64,000 bases of DNA from Volvox africanus (GCA_030268105.1 BSDZ01000017.1:1-64000), one strand, 5' to 3'; shown: positions 21,475 to 32,811, counted from the stretch's first letter. Made by a program: numbers and translations. The notes: a model not told the origin generated them from the letters alone.

Positions 21475-24400
21475 TCATACAGCATCGACGTTTGGGCTTC
21501 TTTGGGCTTCTTCAAGAAGAGGCTTCATGTCCTGCGAGAAGTTGCGTGCCGGTTCCCATGAGTTGTGCTCGTCGGTATACCCTGTCCACTTAACCAAGTA
21601 CTCGTGTACTGTTCGCTTACGTCGGTGTCGGCCCACACGACGCGCGCGATAATCTAACACCCGCTCCACATCGTAAAACTTCTGTTTACCAGCGATCCAG
21701 GTCTCGGGAACTGGTTCGATCGCTGCGGGGGCGTTAGCAGGCTCAGGGACGGGTTCCGTACCACGATACGGACGAACAAGCGATACGTGAAACGTGGGGT
21801 GAATGGTCATATCAGCGGGCAATGTAAGCTGCACAGCCACATTCCCAACCATGCGTACGACAGGATACGGACCGATCCAGCGGGGTAAGAGTTTTCGGGA
21901 TCCGTCGGCCAAGGAACGCAAGTTCTTGGTGCTTAGCAACACGAGTTGCCCCTCCGAAAACGTCACATCCTGCTTGGATTTGTTGTAGTATTCCGTCGTT
22001 CGTTGCTGCGCCGCGTCCAAACACGACTTCGCGTCTGTGATTCGGGACATAAAAGACTTGGCAAAAAGTTTAGCAGCAGGCACGTTCACTTCCAACTCAC
22101 GCCACACGGGTAGCGCGGGATGAAATCCGTAGTTAAGAAAAAACGGACTTTTGCCTGTAGAGCGGTTAACAGCGTTGTTAAGCGCGAATTCTGCCGCAGT
22201 CAAATATGTATCCCAAACAAGTGGTGTGCGACCAGCATAATTGCGCAACATATCACCCAACGTGCGGTTTGTGCGTTCGGTTTGACCATCAGTCTGCGGG
22301 TGATACGCTGTGCTCAGGTTGACGCGCATGCCAACTAGTTTGCAGAGCGCTTCCCAAAACTTAGACGTGAACTGTCCACCGCGGTCCGAGATCACATTTT
22401 TGGGAACCCCGTGTAACCGAACCACATTGTCGAAAAACAAACGTGCGGTTTGCTCAGCCGTGCAGGATGATGTGCATGGTGCTAGGTGAACCATCTTAGT
22501 CAGACGATCGACCATTACGAACACCGCATCGTATCCCCCCTCAGTTTTGGGCAGCGCGACTACGAAGTCCATGGAAACACTTCCCCAAGGCGCATCCGGG
22601 ACAGGCAACGGTTGCAACAACCCATGGCCCTTACCGGACAAAGCCTTATTGCGCTGGCACAGACTGCATGTCTGTACGAAGTTCGCCGCATCCTTAGCCA
22701 AACGAGGCCACCAAAAGGAACGTTGCACCAAGTCGATCAATCGCTTGCTACCAGGGTGTCCTGCTAACGGGTCCTCGTGGAACCGCGCAAGGATGTCGTA
22801 GCGTAGCGCGTCGTCGTTCGGAACGACGATTTGCGTAGCTGCACCCTCCGTCCGTAGCCAAAGGCCATTCTGCTTGCGAAGGTTTTCTACATTAGCCGGG
22901 TCCGCGAACCAGGCGTCTGCCTTGTAGGCAACCTTCAACCGCTCCGCGAGGTCCGTCGCGATCGGTACCTCCTCGCTACGCGGCCGCACGACGGGCGCTG
23001 CCAAAATTGCAGCGTGTAGCGACGGATGTCGACTGAGAGCATCGGCAATATTCAGTTTACCAGAAATATACTCCCAGGTGCAGTTGAACCTAGCTAGATA
23101 TTCCATCCACCTAGCTTGACGGCGGTTCAACGTCGGAACGCTTTGCAAAAACGTTAGGGGCTTATGGTCAGTCTTTAAAGTAAACGGGCGTCCCTCGAGG
23201 TAACAGCGCCATTCCTTTAAAGCATGCAACACGGCCAGAAGCTCCTGTTCCCCGGTGGTGTAGCGAATTTCCGCACCAGAAAACTTCTTACTCGTGAAGG
23301 CGATCGGTCGCCCTTCCTGTAACAATACAGCGCCGCTTCCAAATATTGAGGCATCAGACACTACCTCAACACGAAATGGCAACGAGTAATCAGGGAATGC
23401 AAGGGTGACATCTTCGGCAACGATTCGTTTGAGCTCTTCGAATGCCCGCTGGCATTGCGACGTCCACGACTCGAGTGAAACGAAAACGCCTTTGCGAGTT
23501 AAGTTAGTAAGCGGGGCCGCAATGATGGAATATTTTTCAATGAACTTTCGGAAATAATTGGTCAAGCCAAGGAACTTACGCAGCTCCGTGAGGTTCTGAG
23601 GCGCGGGCCAATCGCGAACCACGGCGACCTTCCGCGGGTCCATCTTCACACCGGTGGCCGACACAATGTGGCCCAAATATTCCACCTGAGGCTGCGCCCA
23701 AAAGCATTTGGCGCGTTTAGCAAACAATTGCTCCCGCCTCATAACGTCGAGCACGAGCCGAAGATGCTCCAAGTGCTCCTCGCGCGTTTTAGAATATACC
23801 AAGATGTCATCCAGGTAGCAAACAACGAACCTGTCGATAAACGGCCTAAACATTCGGTCCATAACCGCCTGAAACGTCGCAGGGGCATTAGTCAAACCAA
23901 ACGATAGGACCGTATACTCAAAGTGACCGAAGGGCGTCCGAAAAGCGGTTTTCGGGATATCAGAGGCAGCGATGCGAATCTGATTGTAGCCCTGTTGTAA
24001 GTCAATTGAGGAAAAATAAGCCGAGCCCTTCAGCTTATCCAACAGGTCGTCAACGCGTGGCAAAGGGTAGCGATTTTTCACCGTATTCGCATTTAACCCC
24101 CGGTAATCAATGCACATGCGCAAGGTCCCATCCTTCTTACCGACAAACAAAATCGGTGCAGAATACGGGGATGTGCTGGGGCGTATCATACCCTTTGCGA
24201 GCAAATCCGTCACCTGGCGCTTTACCTCATCCAGCTCCAATGGACTCAACCTGTACATTGGCCGGGCCGTAGGCTGCGCTCCAGGCATGAGAGGGATTGT
24301 GTGATCAACAGGACGCATAGGTGGTAGGCCAGGGATATCTTTAAAGACGTCCTCATACTGCGACAGTAGGGCCTCAACCTCAGGATCCGGAGAAATCTGC

Positions 24401-25539
24401 GCGGTGGTGACACAACAGCTCACCCGCGGCCTTAAAAGCAGTCCGTGGGCACCCTTCCGTAACAAACGGACGGCCTCCTTACGCCCGACTAGCTCTGGTT
24501 CGATTCGCGCGGCCATTGCGGTCACAGCGAAATTAACCATAGGCACCGCCTCAGTTTCGCCCTCCTTTGGTGTGACATGTTCGAACGACAGGAAAGGTAC
24601 CTTAATCGACAGAGTACCCTTGCACATATGCAGGGTTGCGGTCTCCATGTCGATGCGCGCGCGGTACTGTCGTAATGTCGACGACCCCATTATGTACGGT
24701 GCAGTCTCTGCTAAGCCCTGCAGCACGTACGGCCGGGTCACAACACGCAAAGGGCCTATCGATAGGCTAAGGGTAATCCTGCCCACGATGGGATGCTTAC
24801 CCCCGTCAGCAAGGGTAACCTGTGGACAATCAGACGACTCTGGGGACAACCCCAGCGCGTTCACCTCTGCGACAGAGATGAAGTCGTCGCTGGCACCGGT
24901 GTCAACAAGTGCCTTCAGAGTACAGCCATTCAAACCGATCTGAATCACAGGGACACGGTTATCTACGAGCGACTGCCCAGCAGACAACGTCAGTGCACTT
25001 AAGGCGGGTCCGTAACCAACGGCACCCCCATCAGGAGCTTCGTACCAAACGTCAACCGAGTAGGATAGGTGTGGCCACGGAGCCAACGTACCCTCCCGAT
25101 CCACACCATTAAACAAAACGGTGCCCGGCTCGAACCGGTGGACATGCCGCATACCCCTTAACGATGCCTCTGCCTTGCGCCGACCGAAAGCAGGGAGTAA
25201 TACACATGCGGCAGTGTCTGGATATTGACGCCTACACCTCCTGTACATGGCCAACTGTTCCGACATCTCACGCAGAGACGAGGGGATGAACAAAACCACG
25301 TGGTTGGACAGATCGATAGACGACAGGGGACGGCGAGGTGTAAACACATTACACAACGGATCGAAGCAGAGAAGTCCCGTGCGTCCGTCAAGCGTGATGC
25401 GTCGCGCAATGACTCGCTCGATGTGTCCGAGTACACAAGGCAACAATGCCTTAACGGCTGGCCGTAAGGATGACCACCGACCACGCGTTAGTTCAGAAAA
25501 CCCAGGTAGAGCCCCCTCCGCAGGAACCCGGGCAAGCCC
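21475..25539 (-). CDS. pol: Element D Pol (pre-protease domain, PR, RT, RNase H, IN, chromodomain)
   Basis: It is open from the codon after the gag UAG, about 1354 residues; the first Met is at 25446, residue 32. Counting from that Met: a pre-protease domain (about 1-165), retropepsin with catalytic D182 in [10 protein letters not shown] with CIDYRGLN and CYLDD (543-547), RNase H (D698, E735, D760), integrase zinc site (H890, H897, C927, C930), and a DDE core D960, D1021, E1057 with the classic 35-residue spacing. A GPY/F-like region and a C-terminal chromodomain follow ([17 protein letters not shown]). The chromodomain probably guides integration to marked chromatin. The tail differs from A and B because of a small change near 21490. 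Confidence 0.96.
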   Translation of the reverse strand, partial: GLARVPAEGALPGFSELTRGRWSSLRPAVKALLPCVLGHIERVIARRITLDGRTGLLCFDPLCNVFTPRRPLSSIDLSNHVVLFIPSSLREMSEQLAMYRRCRRQYPDTAACVLLPAFGRRKAEASLRGMRHVHRFEPGTVLFNGVDREGTLAPWPHLSYSVDVWYEAPDGGAVGYGPALSALTLSAGQSLVDNRVPVIQIGLNGCTLKALVDTGASDDFISVAEVNALGLSPESSDCPQVTLADGGKHPIVGRITLSLSIGPLRVVTRPYVLQGLAETAPYIMGSSTLRQYRARIDMETATLHMCKGTLSIKVPFLSFEHVTPKEGETEAVPMVNFAVTAMAARIEPELVGRKEAVRLLRKGAHGLLLRPRVSCCVTTAQISPDPEVEALLSQYEDVFKDIPGLPPMRPVDHTIPLMPGAQPTARPMYRLSPLELDEVKRQVTDLLAKGMIRPSTSPYSAPILFVGKKDGTLRMCIDYRGLNANTVKNRYPLPRVDDLLDKLKGSAYFSSIDLQQGYNQIRIAASDIPKTAFRTPFGHFEYTVLSFGLTNAPATFQAVMDRMFRPFIDRFVVCYLDDILVYSKTREEHLEHLRLVLDVMRREQLFAKRAKCFWAQPQVEYLGHIVSATGVKMDPRKVAVVRDWPAPQNLTELRKFLGLTNYFRKFIEKYSIIAAPLTNLTRKGVFVSLESWTSQCQRAFEELKRIVAEDVTLAFPDYSLPFRVEVVSDASIFGSGAVLLQEGRPIAFTSKKFSGAEIRYTTGEQELLAVLHALKEWRCYLEGRPFTLKTDHKPLTFLQSVPTLNRRQARWMEYLARFNCTWEYISGKLNIADALSRHPSLHAAILAAPVVRPRSEEVPIATDLAERLKVAYKADAWFADPANVENLRKQNGLWLRTEGAATQIVVPNDDALRYDILARFHEDPLAGHPGSKRLIDLVQRSFWWPRLAKDAANFVQTCSLCQRNKALSGKGHGLLQPLPVPDAPWGSVSMDFVVALPKTEGGYDAVFVMVDRLTKMVHLAPCTSSCTAEQTARLFFDNVVRLHGVPKNVISDRGGQFTSKFWEALCKLVGMRVNLSTAYHPQTDGQTERTNRTLGDMLRNYAGRTPLVWDTYLTAAEFALNNAVNRSTGKSPFFLNYGFHPALPVWRELEVNVPAAKLFAKSFMSRITDAKSCLDAAQQRTTEYYNKSKQDVTFSEGQLVLLSTKNLRSLADGSRKLLPRWIGPYPVVRMVGNVAVQLTLPADMTIHPTFHVSLVRPYRGTEPVPEPANAPAAIEPVPETWIAGKQKFYDVERVLDYRARRVGRHRRKRTVHEYLVKWTGYTDEHNSWEPARNFSQDMKPLLEEAQRSPNVDAV

Positions 25540-25542
25540 CTA
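25501..25542 (-). promoter_or_regulatory. Candidate gag-pol UAG readthrough site of element D
   Basis: The gag UAG is 25540-25542 and pol is in the same frame. A 7-nt spacer leads to CCCGGG (25527-25532), a 20-nt loop and CCUGGG (25501-25506). Spacing resembles the 8-nt spacer before the gammaretroviral readthrough pseudoknot, but I cannot show a pseudoknot here. Confidence 0.62.
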
Positions 25543-26775
25543 TTTCGGCTGAGGTACAAACGGCGGCATTAGAGGGCAATCCTTCGTAGAATGGCTCTCC
25601 GCACACCGTAGACAAACGTTGGCCAATTTTCGACGCTCAAATTCGGAACGATTGCAATTCCATTTTGGCATAAATGTGTCGTCCGTACGAGTACGCTTCG
25701 CGTTGGGGTCGGAACGCTGTGCGGCTGCCGACGACGGCGCACCACCACGCTTCCTGTTCCTAGCTGGGTCCGAGCTCGGACCTGCTCCTCCTGTACCACG
25801 GACACCCGAGCTAGCGCCCCCGCGCGCCTTGCGTTGCCCGTTGCTGCGTCGCGTCGCGGCAGTAGGCGTGGGGCGGGTCGCGCCGAGGTCCTGGTCGAGA
25901 GCCACAGCTTCCCCAAGCGGATCCTGCACTTGCACGGCATTTGCACGAGGGGCAGACTTGACTTCTTCCTCGCCGGCAAGAAGTCGTATCTCCGCGCCCT
26001 TAGCAAAAGCGACCAACGCGTCATACGACTTGATCTGCGCTCCAACCAAGTCAGTGGCGCACCATTTAGCCAAAAGTTTCGTTAGGCCTCGCCTAAACCA
26101 AAAGACACGCTCAGATTCGGTGAGGTCAGCAATGGGAGTCACAAGTGCTTCGAAGCGTGACTGGTACGCAGGTACATTTTCATCCCGACGCATGTGGTAG
26201 CTACCCGCTGCCAAAACGTTACGAGCTTCCACATCGCGTGCTTGAACCTCAGTAGCGAATCGTGCGAGCAAAGCGGCGACTAACTCGTCAAAAGTATAGC
26301 TGCCCCGGGCGTTGGTCCAATTGCGATACCAGTCCTTCGCTGCGCCCTCGAGGGTGTTACCAACGAAGAGACACCTGATACCGTCATTGTCGCCACCATG
26401 AACAGCTTGGAGGTACTTTTTAGCGTCACGCACGTACGCACGAGTTGCATCGGCTATGCTATGCCCTGGTGTCTTGTCGGTCAGCGAAATATTGAGCCTA
26501 GGAACGGGAATCGACAATCTCATCACCTCAGGGATGTCATCATGCCCTCGAGCTTGAGGTAATGGCAGAACCCTTGGTCCAGCAGTGTTGTCCATATTCG
26601 TGTTCACTGCTGAATGCGGCACAATTAAGTGAGCAGGGGTCTGAAGGAAAAGGGGCTCTTGAGTGGCTCGCACGCCAACAGTCTCAAGACCTCTATCCGG
26701 CGCTCTAGCAGCTACAACGAAATCGGGTTGGCTAGCTAGGCTAGTGTGCGGCGTATCGTCGTGTTCCGCGGACAT
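25540..26775 (-). CDS. gag: Element D Gag, 411 aa, intact
   Basis: It starts MSAEHDDTPHTSLASQ. The capsid-type domain spans roughly residues 90-260 (TRAYVRDAKKYLQAV, AAKDWYRNW, VPAYQSRFEAL, FWFRRGL). A basic Gly/Ser/Arg segment follows, and a knuckle at 388-400 (CLRCAESHSTKDC; CX2CX3HX4C, one residue shorter than the usual CX2CX4HX4C). It would form particles and package the transcript, with the UAG setting the Gag to Gag-Pol ratio if readthrough occurs. Confidence 0.95.
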   Translation of the reverse strand: MSAEHDDTPHTSLASQPDFVVAARAPDRGLETVGVRATQEPLFLQTPAHLIVPHSAVNTNMDNTAGPRVLPLPQARGHDDIPEVMRLSIPVPRLNISLTDKTPGHSIADATRAYVRDAKKYLQAVHGGDNDGIRCLFVGNTLEGAAKDWYRNWTNARGSYTFDELVAALLARFATEVQARDVEARNVLAAGSYHMRRDENVPAYQSRFEALVTPIADLTESERVFWFRRGLTKLLAKWCATDLVGAQIKSYDALVAFAKGAEIRLLAGEEEVKSAPRANAVQVQDPLGEAVALDQDLGATRPTPTAATRRSNGQRKARGGASSGVRGTGGAGPSSDPARNRKRGGAPSSAAAQRSDPNAKRTRTDDTFMPKWNCNRSEFERRKLANVCLRCAESHSTKDCPLMPPFVPQPK

Positions 26776-27241
26776 GGAGCACGAAACGATACCCTAGTTT
26801 TGCGTAATAGAAGCCGACTTCTATCGCAAAGGCAAGAGTACAAAGCGATTCGGTGAGCCTACCGACAGTACTCTTGAGAAGATTCAGCAAACTCAGCAAG
26901 TAATTGCCCAGCTGAGTCCTGATCTCCGTAGTTTGAGCAATGAGAGTCGCCAACTGGTCCGGACGAACGCCGGTCTCAGTCGCCGCGGCAAGCAATGCCG
27001 GTGCACTGAGATTACCTGCGACTCAAAGCGTACACTTACACAACAAGTGCAGCAATCTAAGTAAAAGCAATTAAACAATTACAAACCGGAAGCGGCGGCG
27101 TCCAAAACGGCGCGGCCTAGATCTTCGGCCAAAGTATCTAGCGGTCCTCGTGGTTCGTCGCTGGAACTTGCCATAGAAAGAACCTACTTCCCATTAGACA
27201 AAGAGAGACAGTTAGGCAACGAACCTGTCTCGATACCAAAT
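26776..27241 (-). other. Element D leader, primer-binding site and two conserved short ORFs
   Basis: The primer-binding site complements a tRNA 3' end ending GTCTCGATACCA (plus strand about 27220-27238). A 31-codon ORF (27079-27174) ends in a GTTTGTAAT stretch that could serve as a splice donor. An 84-codon ORF (26741-26995) overlaps the gag start in another frame. Both are present in A, B and F, and the first is also seen in E. Confidence 0.62.
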
Positions 27242-28066
27242 TGTTGTACCTCTCGTTCGCGTTTGCTCATGAGTATCTGCACGTCTGGAGACTATCGACA
27301 CCGATGCGCGAGCACTTGCAAGTACAGCAAGGCAAGCGAGAGCAAACAGAGACAGCGGAAGACTTCAAGACGAAGAGAGATATAACTTACGGTCTTACAG
27401 GTCGGAATGATGCAATGGAAGAAATCGCCGTCAGCGCCGGAAGCAAGCAATCATCACGCGGCGGTGATTAGCGAAGTTCAGGCTTTAGCTCGGGCTAAGT
27501 AGAATATCGTATAGCAATAGTAATGTAGAGCACACAAGTGTTCTCCGGTATCGAATGTCTTGTCTAGCTTAGCCGTCCTCGCATCTGTTATACTCGCAGC
27601 ATCGCAGTGCCGTACGATTCACATCAGGAGGCCGATCCTAGATGTGACAACCCTACTGCGTCTAGGCGATGTTTACGTATAACAACGTATAAGCCTCTCC
27701 GGCATTCGCATGATGCAAGGGTCCGGATAACGATATCCGGTTGCAGGGCATGCATCGCGACGAGTGCGGCGCTCTCAACGTGTGCTTTAATGAAGTAATA
27801 TTATATCAGATAATATTACTTATCGTTTCGTAGCACGAGCATAATGCGCACTTCAATGCTTCGGTTATTCATGCATGCTAGGCGGATTTGCCATGATGCG
27901 ATGTCGCGATGGATAATGACAACATGCCAGATGCATATATAAATGTATGCGAATACATTTATATCATGCAGATTCATTCATATGTAATGCGTTCATCACA
28001 AAAGCACTTCGACTCATAGGATCCCGTCGACCTACGCGTCGACGGGAAATGAACCGTAGCACAACA
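27242..28066 (-). repeat. Element D 5' LTR
   Basis: 825 bp, nearly identical to 20614-21438, followed by the right CCAGG duplication and the continuing Copia frame. Confidence 0.95.
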
Positions 28067-29485
28067 CCAGGCACGAAGCTTATTCCATGTCGCTGGGTGT
28101 ATAAGGTGAAACACAATCCAGATGGTAGTGTTGAGCGGTTTAAAGCGCGCTTGGTTGCAAAAGGGTTTGTACAGCGCGAGGGGGTGGATTATGGTGAGCT
28201 CTTTGCGCCTACGTCCCGTAGCTCATCTTTTCGAGTCCTTTTAGCGGTTGCAGCGGCTAGAAAAATGCCCATTCACCAGCTAGATGTGACGACTGCGTTC
28301 TTGAATGGAGAACTGAAGGAGGATCTTTGGATGGAGCAGCCACCGGGGTACGAGTCGGAAACTCCAGGCCTGGCCTGTCACCTGCATAAGTCCATCTATG
28401 GTCTAAAGCAGGCCCCACGGTGCTGGTATGATAAGTTGTGTGAGAAGTTTGCCGAGATTGGGCTGTTCCCGTCTAAATCAGATCCGGCTATGTTTCTGAA
28501 GGTTGATGAAAGGGGAGTGGTGGTTGCATTGGTTCATGTGGATGATACGTGTGTGGCCTCAGATGATTTAGAATTGGTGCGGAAGGTGAAAGAGGCGATT
28601 GGTCAGTGCTTCAAGATTCGGGACCTAGGGGAGGCACGAGTGTTTTTGGGCATGGATATTCGTCGAGAGAAGGATGGCGATATTGTGTTGAGTCAATCTC
28701 GTTATATTGAGCAGATTCTGGAGCGGCACAACATGCTGGATGCCAAAGATCGGGCAACTCCTCTGGCAATGGGTACAAGGGCTGCCCCAGTGACTGATGA
28801 TGAAGGCAAACTGCTGGAGGACCCAACGCCTTACCGAGCTCTGGTGGGAGAACTCAACTACCTTGCAGTGAGTACACGTCCCGACCTGGCCTATGCCCTG
28901 AGTGTGCTTTCCCGGTCCATGGCTAAGCCTACCCGCGCTGCAATGAGCGCGGCAAAGGGAGTGCTGCGGTACCTGGCGGGTACTCGGGAGATGGGTCTTC
29001 GGTTTCCTGGCGGACAAGGGCTGCAGCTGGATGGCTACAGTGATTCGGATTGGGCAGGAGACACAGTTACCCGCAGGTCAACAACTGGCTATGTTTTCCA
29101 AGTGAACGGTACTGCGATAAGTTGGAGCAGCCAGCTGCAGCGTACCGTGGCAGCATCATCAGTGGAGGCAGAGTATCAAGCTCTTTCCAGTGCGGTGAGA
29201 GAAGCCCTTTGGCTGTCAAAGCTGTCTGACGATCTGAAGATCGGCACCTCCCCCTCGATTATTAAGGTGGACTCCCAGGGGGCGATGAATATCAGCAACA
29301 ACCCTATGACGTCCCAGCGGTCCAAGCATATTGATGTGATGCATCATCTAGTCAGAGAGCGGGTCACAAGTGGGGAGGTTGAGCTTAGGTACTGCCCTAC
29401 GGAGAAGATGGTGGCTGATGTGATGACGAAGGCCTTGGGTGAAGCCAAGTTCAAGTGGTGCCGTGCCTCTATGGGCGTAGCCTAG
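28067..29485 (+). pseudogene. pol: Copia copy 1 pol, RT and RNase H
   Basis: It continues 20451-20613 across D. RT motifs include CRWVYKVK, QLDVTTAFLNGEL, IYGLKQAPRCWYDKL and ALVHVDDTCV, where HVDD occupies the catalytic YVDD-like position. RNase H motifs include GYSDSDWAGD, SSVEAEYQALS and SKHIDVMHHLVRE. The ORF ends in TAG at 29483-29485, followed by a GAGGGGGCG polypurine tract and the LTR. The frame is undamaged apart from the D insertion and the missing 5' part. Confidence 0.93.
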
Positions 29486-29508
29486 TGGAGGTTTGCACTG
29501 AGGGGGCG

Positions 29509-29819
29509 TGTTAAGTTGTGGACGATGCAAACCGTCACAGTTACCGATCTAGCAGTTGCAGGGCGGCAATTGTGACAGGCAGTTGCAGTGTGCAAGGTGA
29601 TAGGTGCTGAGCAGCCGCCAAGTGGTAGGAAGTTGCTGGTGGTAGGTGCTGGGCAACTACCCAATGGTAGAGAGCTGCATACTGCAGTGCTCCAGGGAGT
29701 GGTTGATCAGAAGCCATCAGAACTAGTATTTAAGGGTACCTGAGCTCTGCAATAGTCACCCAACAGCTAGCAATCGTCTAGTGTCTTATACATCTGACCT
29801 CCTCTGACCTCTGTAATAC
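29509..29819 (+). repeat. Copia LTR, first 311 bp
   Basis: It starts TGTTAAGTTGTGG after the polypurine tract and matches 32812-33122 with one seen substitution and no indels. It then breaks into G+C-rich tract 2 after GTAATAC. It serves as the 3' LTR of copy 1. Confidence 0.9.
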
Positions 29820-30011
29820 CGTAGCGGTGCCGGTGCGGGGCTCATGTGCGGGGTGTATAAGCCGGCCGGCCCGCCCCAGGGCCCCGGGCCCCCCCGGCCC
29901 CGGCCCCGGGGGCGGGGGCCGCCCCGGGCCCGGCCCCGGGGCCTGATGATCCCCCCGTTGCCCGGGGGCCAGGGGGCCGGGGGCCCGGGCACGCGGGGCG
30001 GCCGGGGGCCA
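29820..30011. other. G+C-only tract 2 between Copia LTR and Copia RT
   Basis: The first ~50 bases look like a progressively G/C-shifted LTR end, then pure G/C runs follow, then Copia RT resumes at AGGCCTGGCCTG. The LTR end, primer site, gag, protease and integrase expected between them are missing. Long open frames on both strands here are by-products of composition. Confidence 0.6.
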
Positions 30012-30919
30012 GGCCTGGCCTGTCACCTGCATAAGTCCATCTATGGTCTAAAGCAGGCCCCACGGTGCTGGTATGATAAGTTGTGTGAGAAGTTTGCCGA
30101 GATTGGGCTGTTCCCGTCTAAATCAGATCCGGCTATGTTTCTGAAGGTTGATGAAAGGGGAGTGGTGGTTGCATTGGTTCATGTGGATGATACGTGTGTG
30201 GCCTCAGATGATTTAGAATTGGTGCGGAAGGTGAAAGAGGCGATTGGTCAGTGCTTCAAGATTCGGGACCTAGGGGAGGCACGAGTGTTTTTGGGCATGG
30301 ATATTCGTCGAGAGAAGGATGGCGATATTGTGTTGAGTCAATCTCGTTATATTGAGCAGATTCTGGAGCGGCACAACATGCTGGATGCCAAAGATCGGGC
30401 AACTCCTCTGGCAATGGGTACAAGGGCTGCCCCAGTGACTGATGATGAAGGCAAACTGCTGGAGGACCCAACGCCTTACCGAGCTCTGGTGGGAGAACTC
30501 AACTACCTTGCAGTGAGTACACGTCCCGACCTGGCCTATGCCCTGAGTGTGCTTTCCCGGTCCATGGCTAAGCCTACCCGCGCTGCAATGAGCGCGGCAA
30601 AGGGAGTGCTGCGGTACCTGGCGGGTACTCGGGAGATGGGTCTTCGGTTTCCTGGCGGACAAGGGCTGCAGCTGGATGGCTACAGTGATTCGGATTGGGC
30701 AGGAGACACAGTTACCCGCAGGTCAACAACTGGCTATGTTTTCCGAGTGAACGGTACTGCGATAAGTTGGAGCAGCCAGCTGCAGCGTACCGTGGCAGCA
30801 TCATCAGTGGAGGCAGAGTATCAAGCTCTTTCCAGTGCGGTGAGAGAAGCCCTTTGGCTGTCAAAGCTGTCTGACGATCTGAAGATCGGCACCTCCCCCT
30901 CGATTATTAAGGTGGATTC
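30012..30919 (+). pseudogene. pol: Copia copy 2 pol, RT to RNase H (upstream of solo LTR)
   Basis: Nearly identical to 28367-29283 (one clear difference is VFRVNG against VFQVNG). It contains IYGLKQAPRCWYDKL, HVDD and the RNase H core. It is interrupted after GGATTC by a solo F1 LTR and continues at 32573. Confidence 0.92.
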
Positions 30920-32572
30920 TGTTGTACCTCTCGTTCGCGTTTGCTCATGAGTATCTGCACGTCTGGAGACTATCGACACCGATGCGCGAGCACTTGCAAG
31001 TACAGCAAGGCAAGCGAGAGCAAACAGAGACAGCGGAAGACTTCAAGACGAAGAGAGATATAACTTACGGTCTTACAGATCGGAATGATGCAATGGACGA
31101 AATCGCCGTCAGCGCCGGAAGCAAGCAATCATCACGCGGCGGTGATTAGCGAAGTTCAGGCTTAGCTCGGGCTAAGTAGAGTATCGTATAGTAATAGTAA
31201 TGTAGAACACACAAGTGTTCTCCGGTATCGAATGTCTTCCCTTGCTTAGCCATCCTCGCATCTGTTATACTCGCAGCATCGCAATGCCGTACGATTCACA
31301 TCAGGAGGCCGATCCTAGATGTGACAACCCTACTGCGTCTAGGCGATGTCTACGTATAACTGTTGTACCTCTCGTTCGCGTTTGCTCATGAGTATCTGCA
31401 CGTCTGGAGACTATCGACACCGATGCGCGAGCACTTGCAAGTACAGCAAGGCAAGCGAGAGCAAACAGAGACAGCGGAAGACTTCAAGACGAAGAGAGAT
31501 ATAACTTACGGTCTTACAGATCGGAATGATGCAATGAACGAAATCACCGTCAGCGCCGGAAGCAAGCAATCATCACGCGGCGGTGATTAGCGAAGTTAAG
31601 GCTTAGCTCGGGCTAAGTAGAATAGTGTATAGAAATAGTGATTTAGAACACACGAGTGTTCTCCGGTATCGGATATCTTGTCTAGCTTAGCCGTCCTCGC
31701 ATCTGTTATACTCGCAGCATCGCAATGCCGTACGATTCACATTAGGAGGCCGATCCTAGATGTGACAACCCTACTGCGTCTAGGCGATGTCTACGCATAA
31801 CAACGTATAAGCCTTTCCGGCATTCGCATGATGCAAGGGTCCGGATAACGATATCCGGTTGCAGGGCATGCATCGCGACGAGTGCGGCGCTCACAACGTG
31901 TGCTTTAATGAAGTAATATTATATCAGATAATATTACTTATCGTTTCGTAGCACGAGCATAATGCGCACTTCAATGATTAGGTCATTCATGCATGCTAGG
32001 CGGATTTGCCATGGTGCGATGTCGCGATGGATAATGACAACATGCCAGATGCATATATAAATGTATGCGAATACATTTATATCATGCAGATTCATTCATA
32101 TGTAATGCGTTCATCACAAAAGCACTTCGACTCATAGGATCGCGTCGACCTACGCGTCGACGGGAAATGAACCGTAGCACAACAATAACAACGTATAAGC
32201 CTTTCCGGCATTCGCATGATGCAAGGGTCCGGATAACGATATCCGGTTGCAGGGCATGTATCGCGACGAGTGTGGCGCTCTCAACGTGTGCTTAAATGAA
32301 GTAATATTATATCAGATAATATTACTTATCGTTTTGTAGCACGAGCATAATGCGCACTTCAATGCTTCGGTTATTCATGCATGCTAGGCGGATTTGCCAT
32401 GATGCGATGTCGCGATGGATAATGACAACATGCCAGATGCATATATAAATGTATGCGAATACATTTATATCATGCAGATTCATTCATATGTAATGCGTTC
32501 ATCACAAAAGCACTTCGCCTCGTAGGATCGCGTCGACCTACGCGTCGGCGGGAAATGAACCGTAGCACAACA
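30920..32572 (-). mobile_element. Solo F1 LTR containing a second, nested solo LTR
   Basis: The outer LTR (30920-31360 plus 32190-32572, 824 bp when joined) is flanked by GATTC (30915-30919 and 32573-32577). An inner 824-bp LTR (31361-32184) is inserted in it with duplication ATAAC (31356-31360 and 32185-32189). Both have proper TGTTG/ACAACA ends and no internal domain, as expected after LTR-LTR recombination of two successive insertions. Confidence 0.95.
31361..32184 (-). repeat. Inner solo F1 LTR
   Basis: 824 bp, D-like subtype, with its own ATAAC duplication. It interrupts the outer LTR within the TACGTATAAC/AACGTATAAGCC region. Confidence 0.94.
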
Positions 32573-32788
32573 GATTCCCAGGGGGCGATGAATGTCAGCA
32601 ACAACCCTATGACGTCCCAGCGGTCCAAGCATATTGATGTGATGCATCATCTAGTCAGAGAGCGGGTCGCAAGTGGGGAGGTTGAGCTTAGGTACTGCCC
32701 TACGGAGAAGATGGTGGCTGATGTGATGACGAAGGCCTTGGGTGAAGCCAAGTTCAAGTGGTGCCGTGCCTCTATGGGCGTAGCCTAG
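32573..32788 (+). pseudogene. pol: Copia copy 2 pol, C-terminal end
   Basis: It resumes the RNase H frame (DSQGAMNVSNNPMTSQ, SKHIDVMHHLVRERV) and ends in TAG at 32786-32788. It differs from copy 1 by a few substitutions, such as NVSNN for NISNN and ERVASG for ERVTSG. The polypurine tract follows at about 32801-32811. Confidence 0.9.
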
Positions 32789-32811
32789 TGGAGGTTTGCA
32801 CTGAGGGGGCG

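Larger units (their letters stand above)
20614..28066 (-). mobile_element. Element D: F1 Ty3/Gypsy chromovirus, apparently intact
   Basis: LTRs of 825 bp (20614-21438 and 27242-28066) differ at about two sites. CCAGG is duplicated at 20609-20613 and 28067-28071. Gag (411 codons) and pol are open throughout and separated only by one UAG. Primer-binding site and polypurine tract are present. It sits inside a Copia pol gene within the LTR of E, so it is one of the youngest insertions and the best candidate for a recently active, autonomous copy in the window. Confidence 0.96.

Noticed and set aside
29778..30063. Long Pro/Gly/Arg-rich open frames on both strands through the G+C-only tracts (also at 33638-34174)
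   Set aside because: Stops cannot occur in G/C-only sequence, so open frames carry no evidence of coding.
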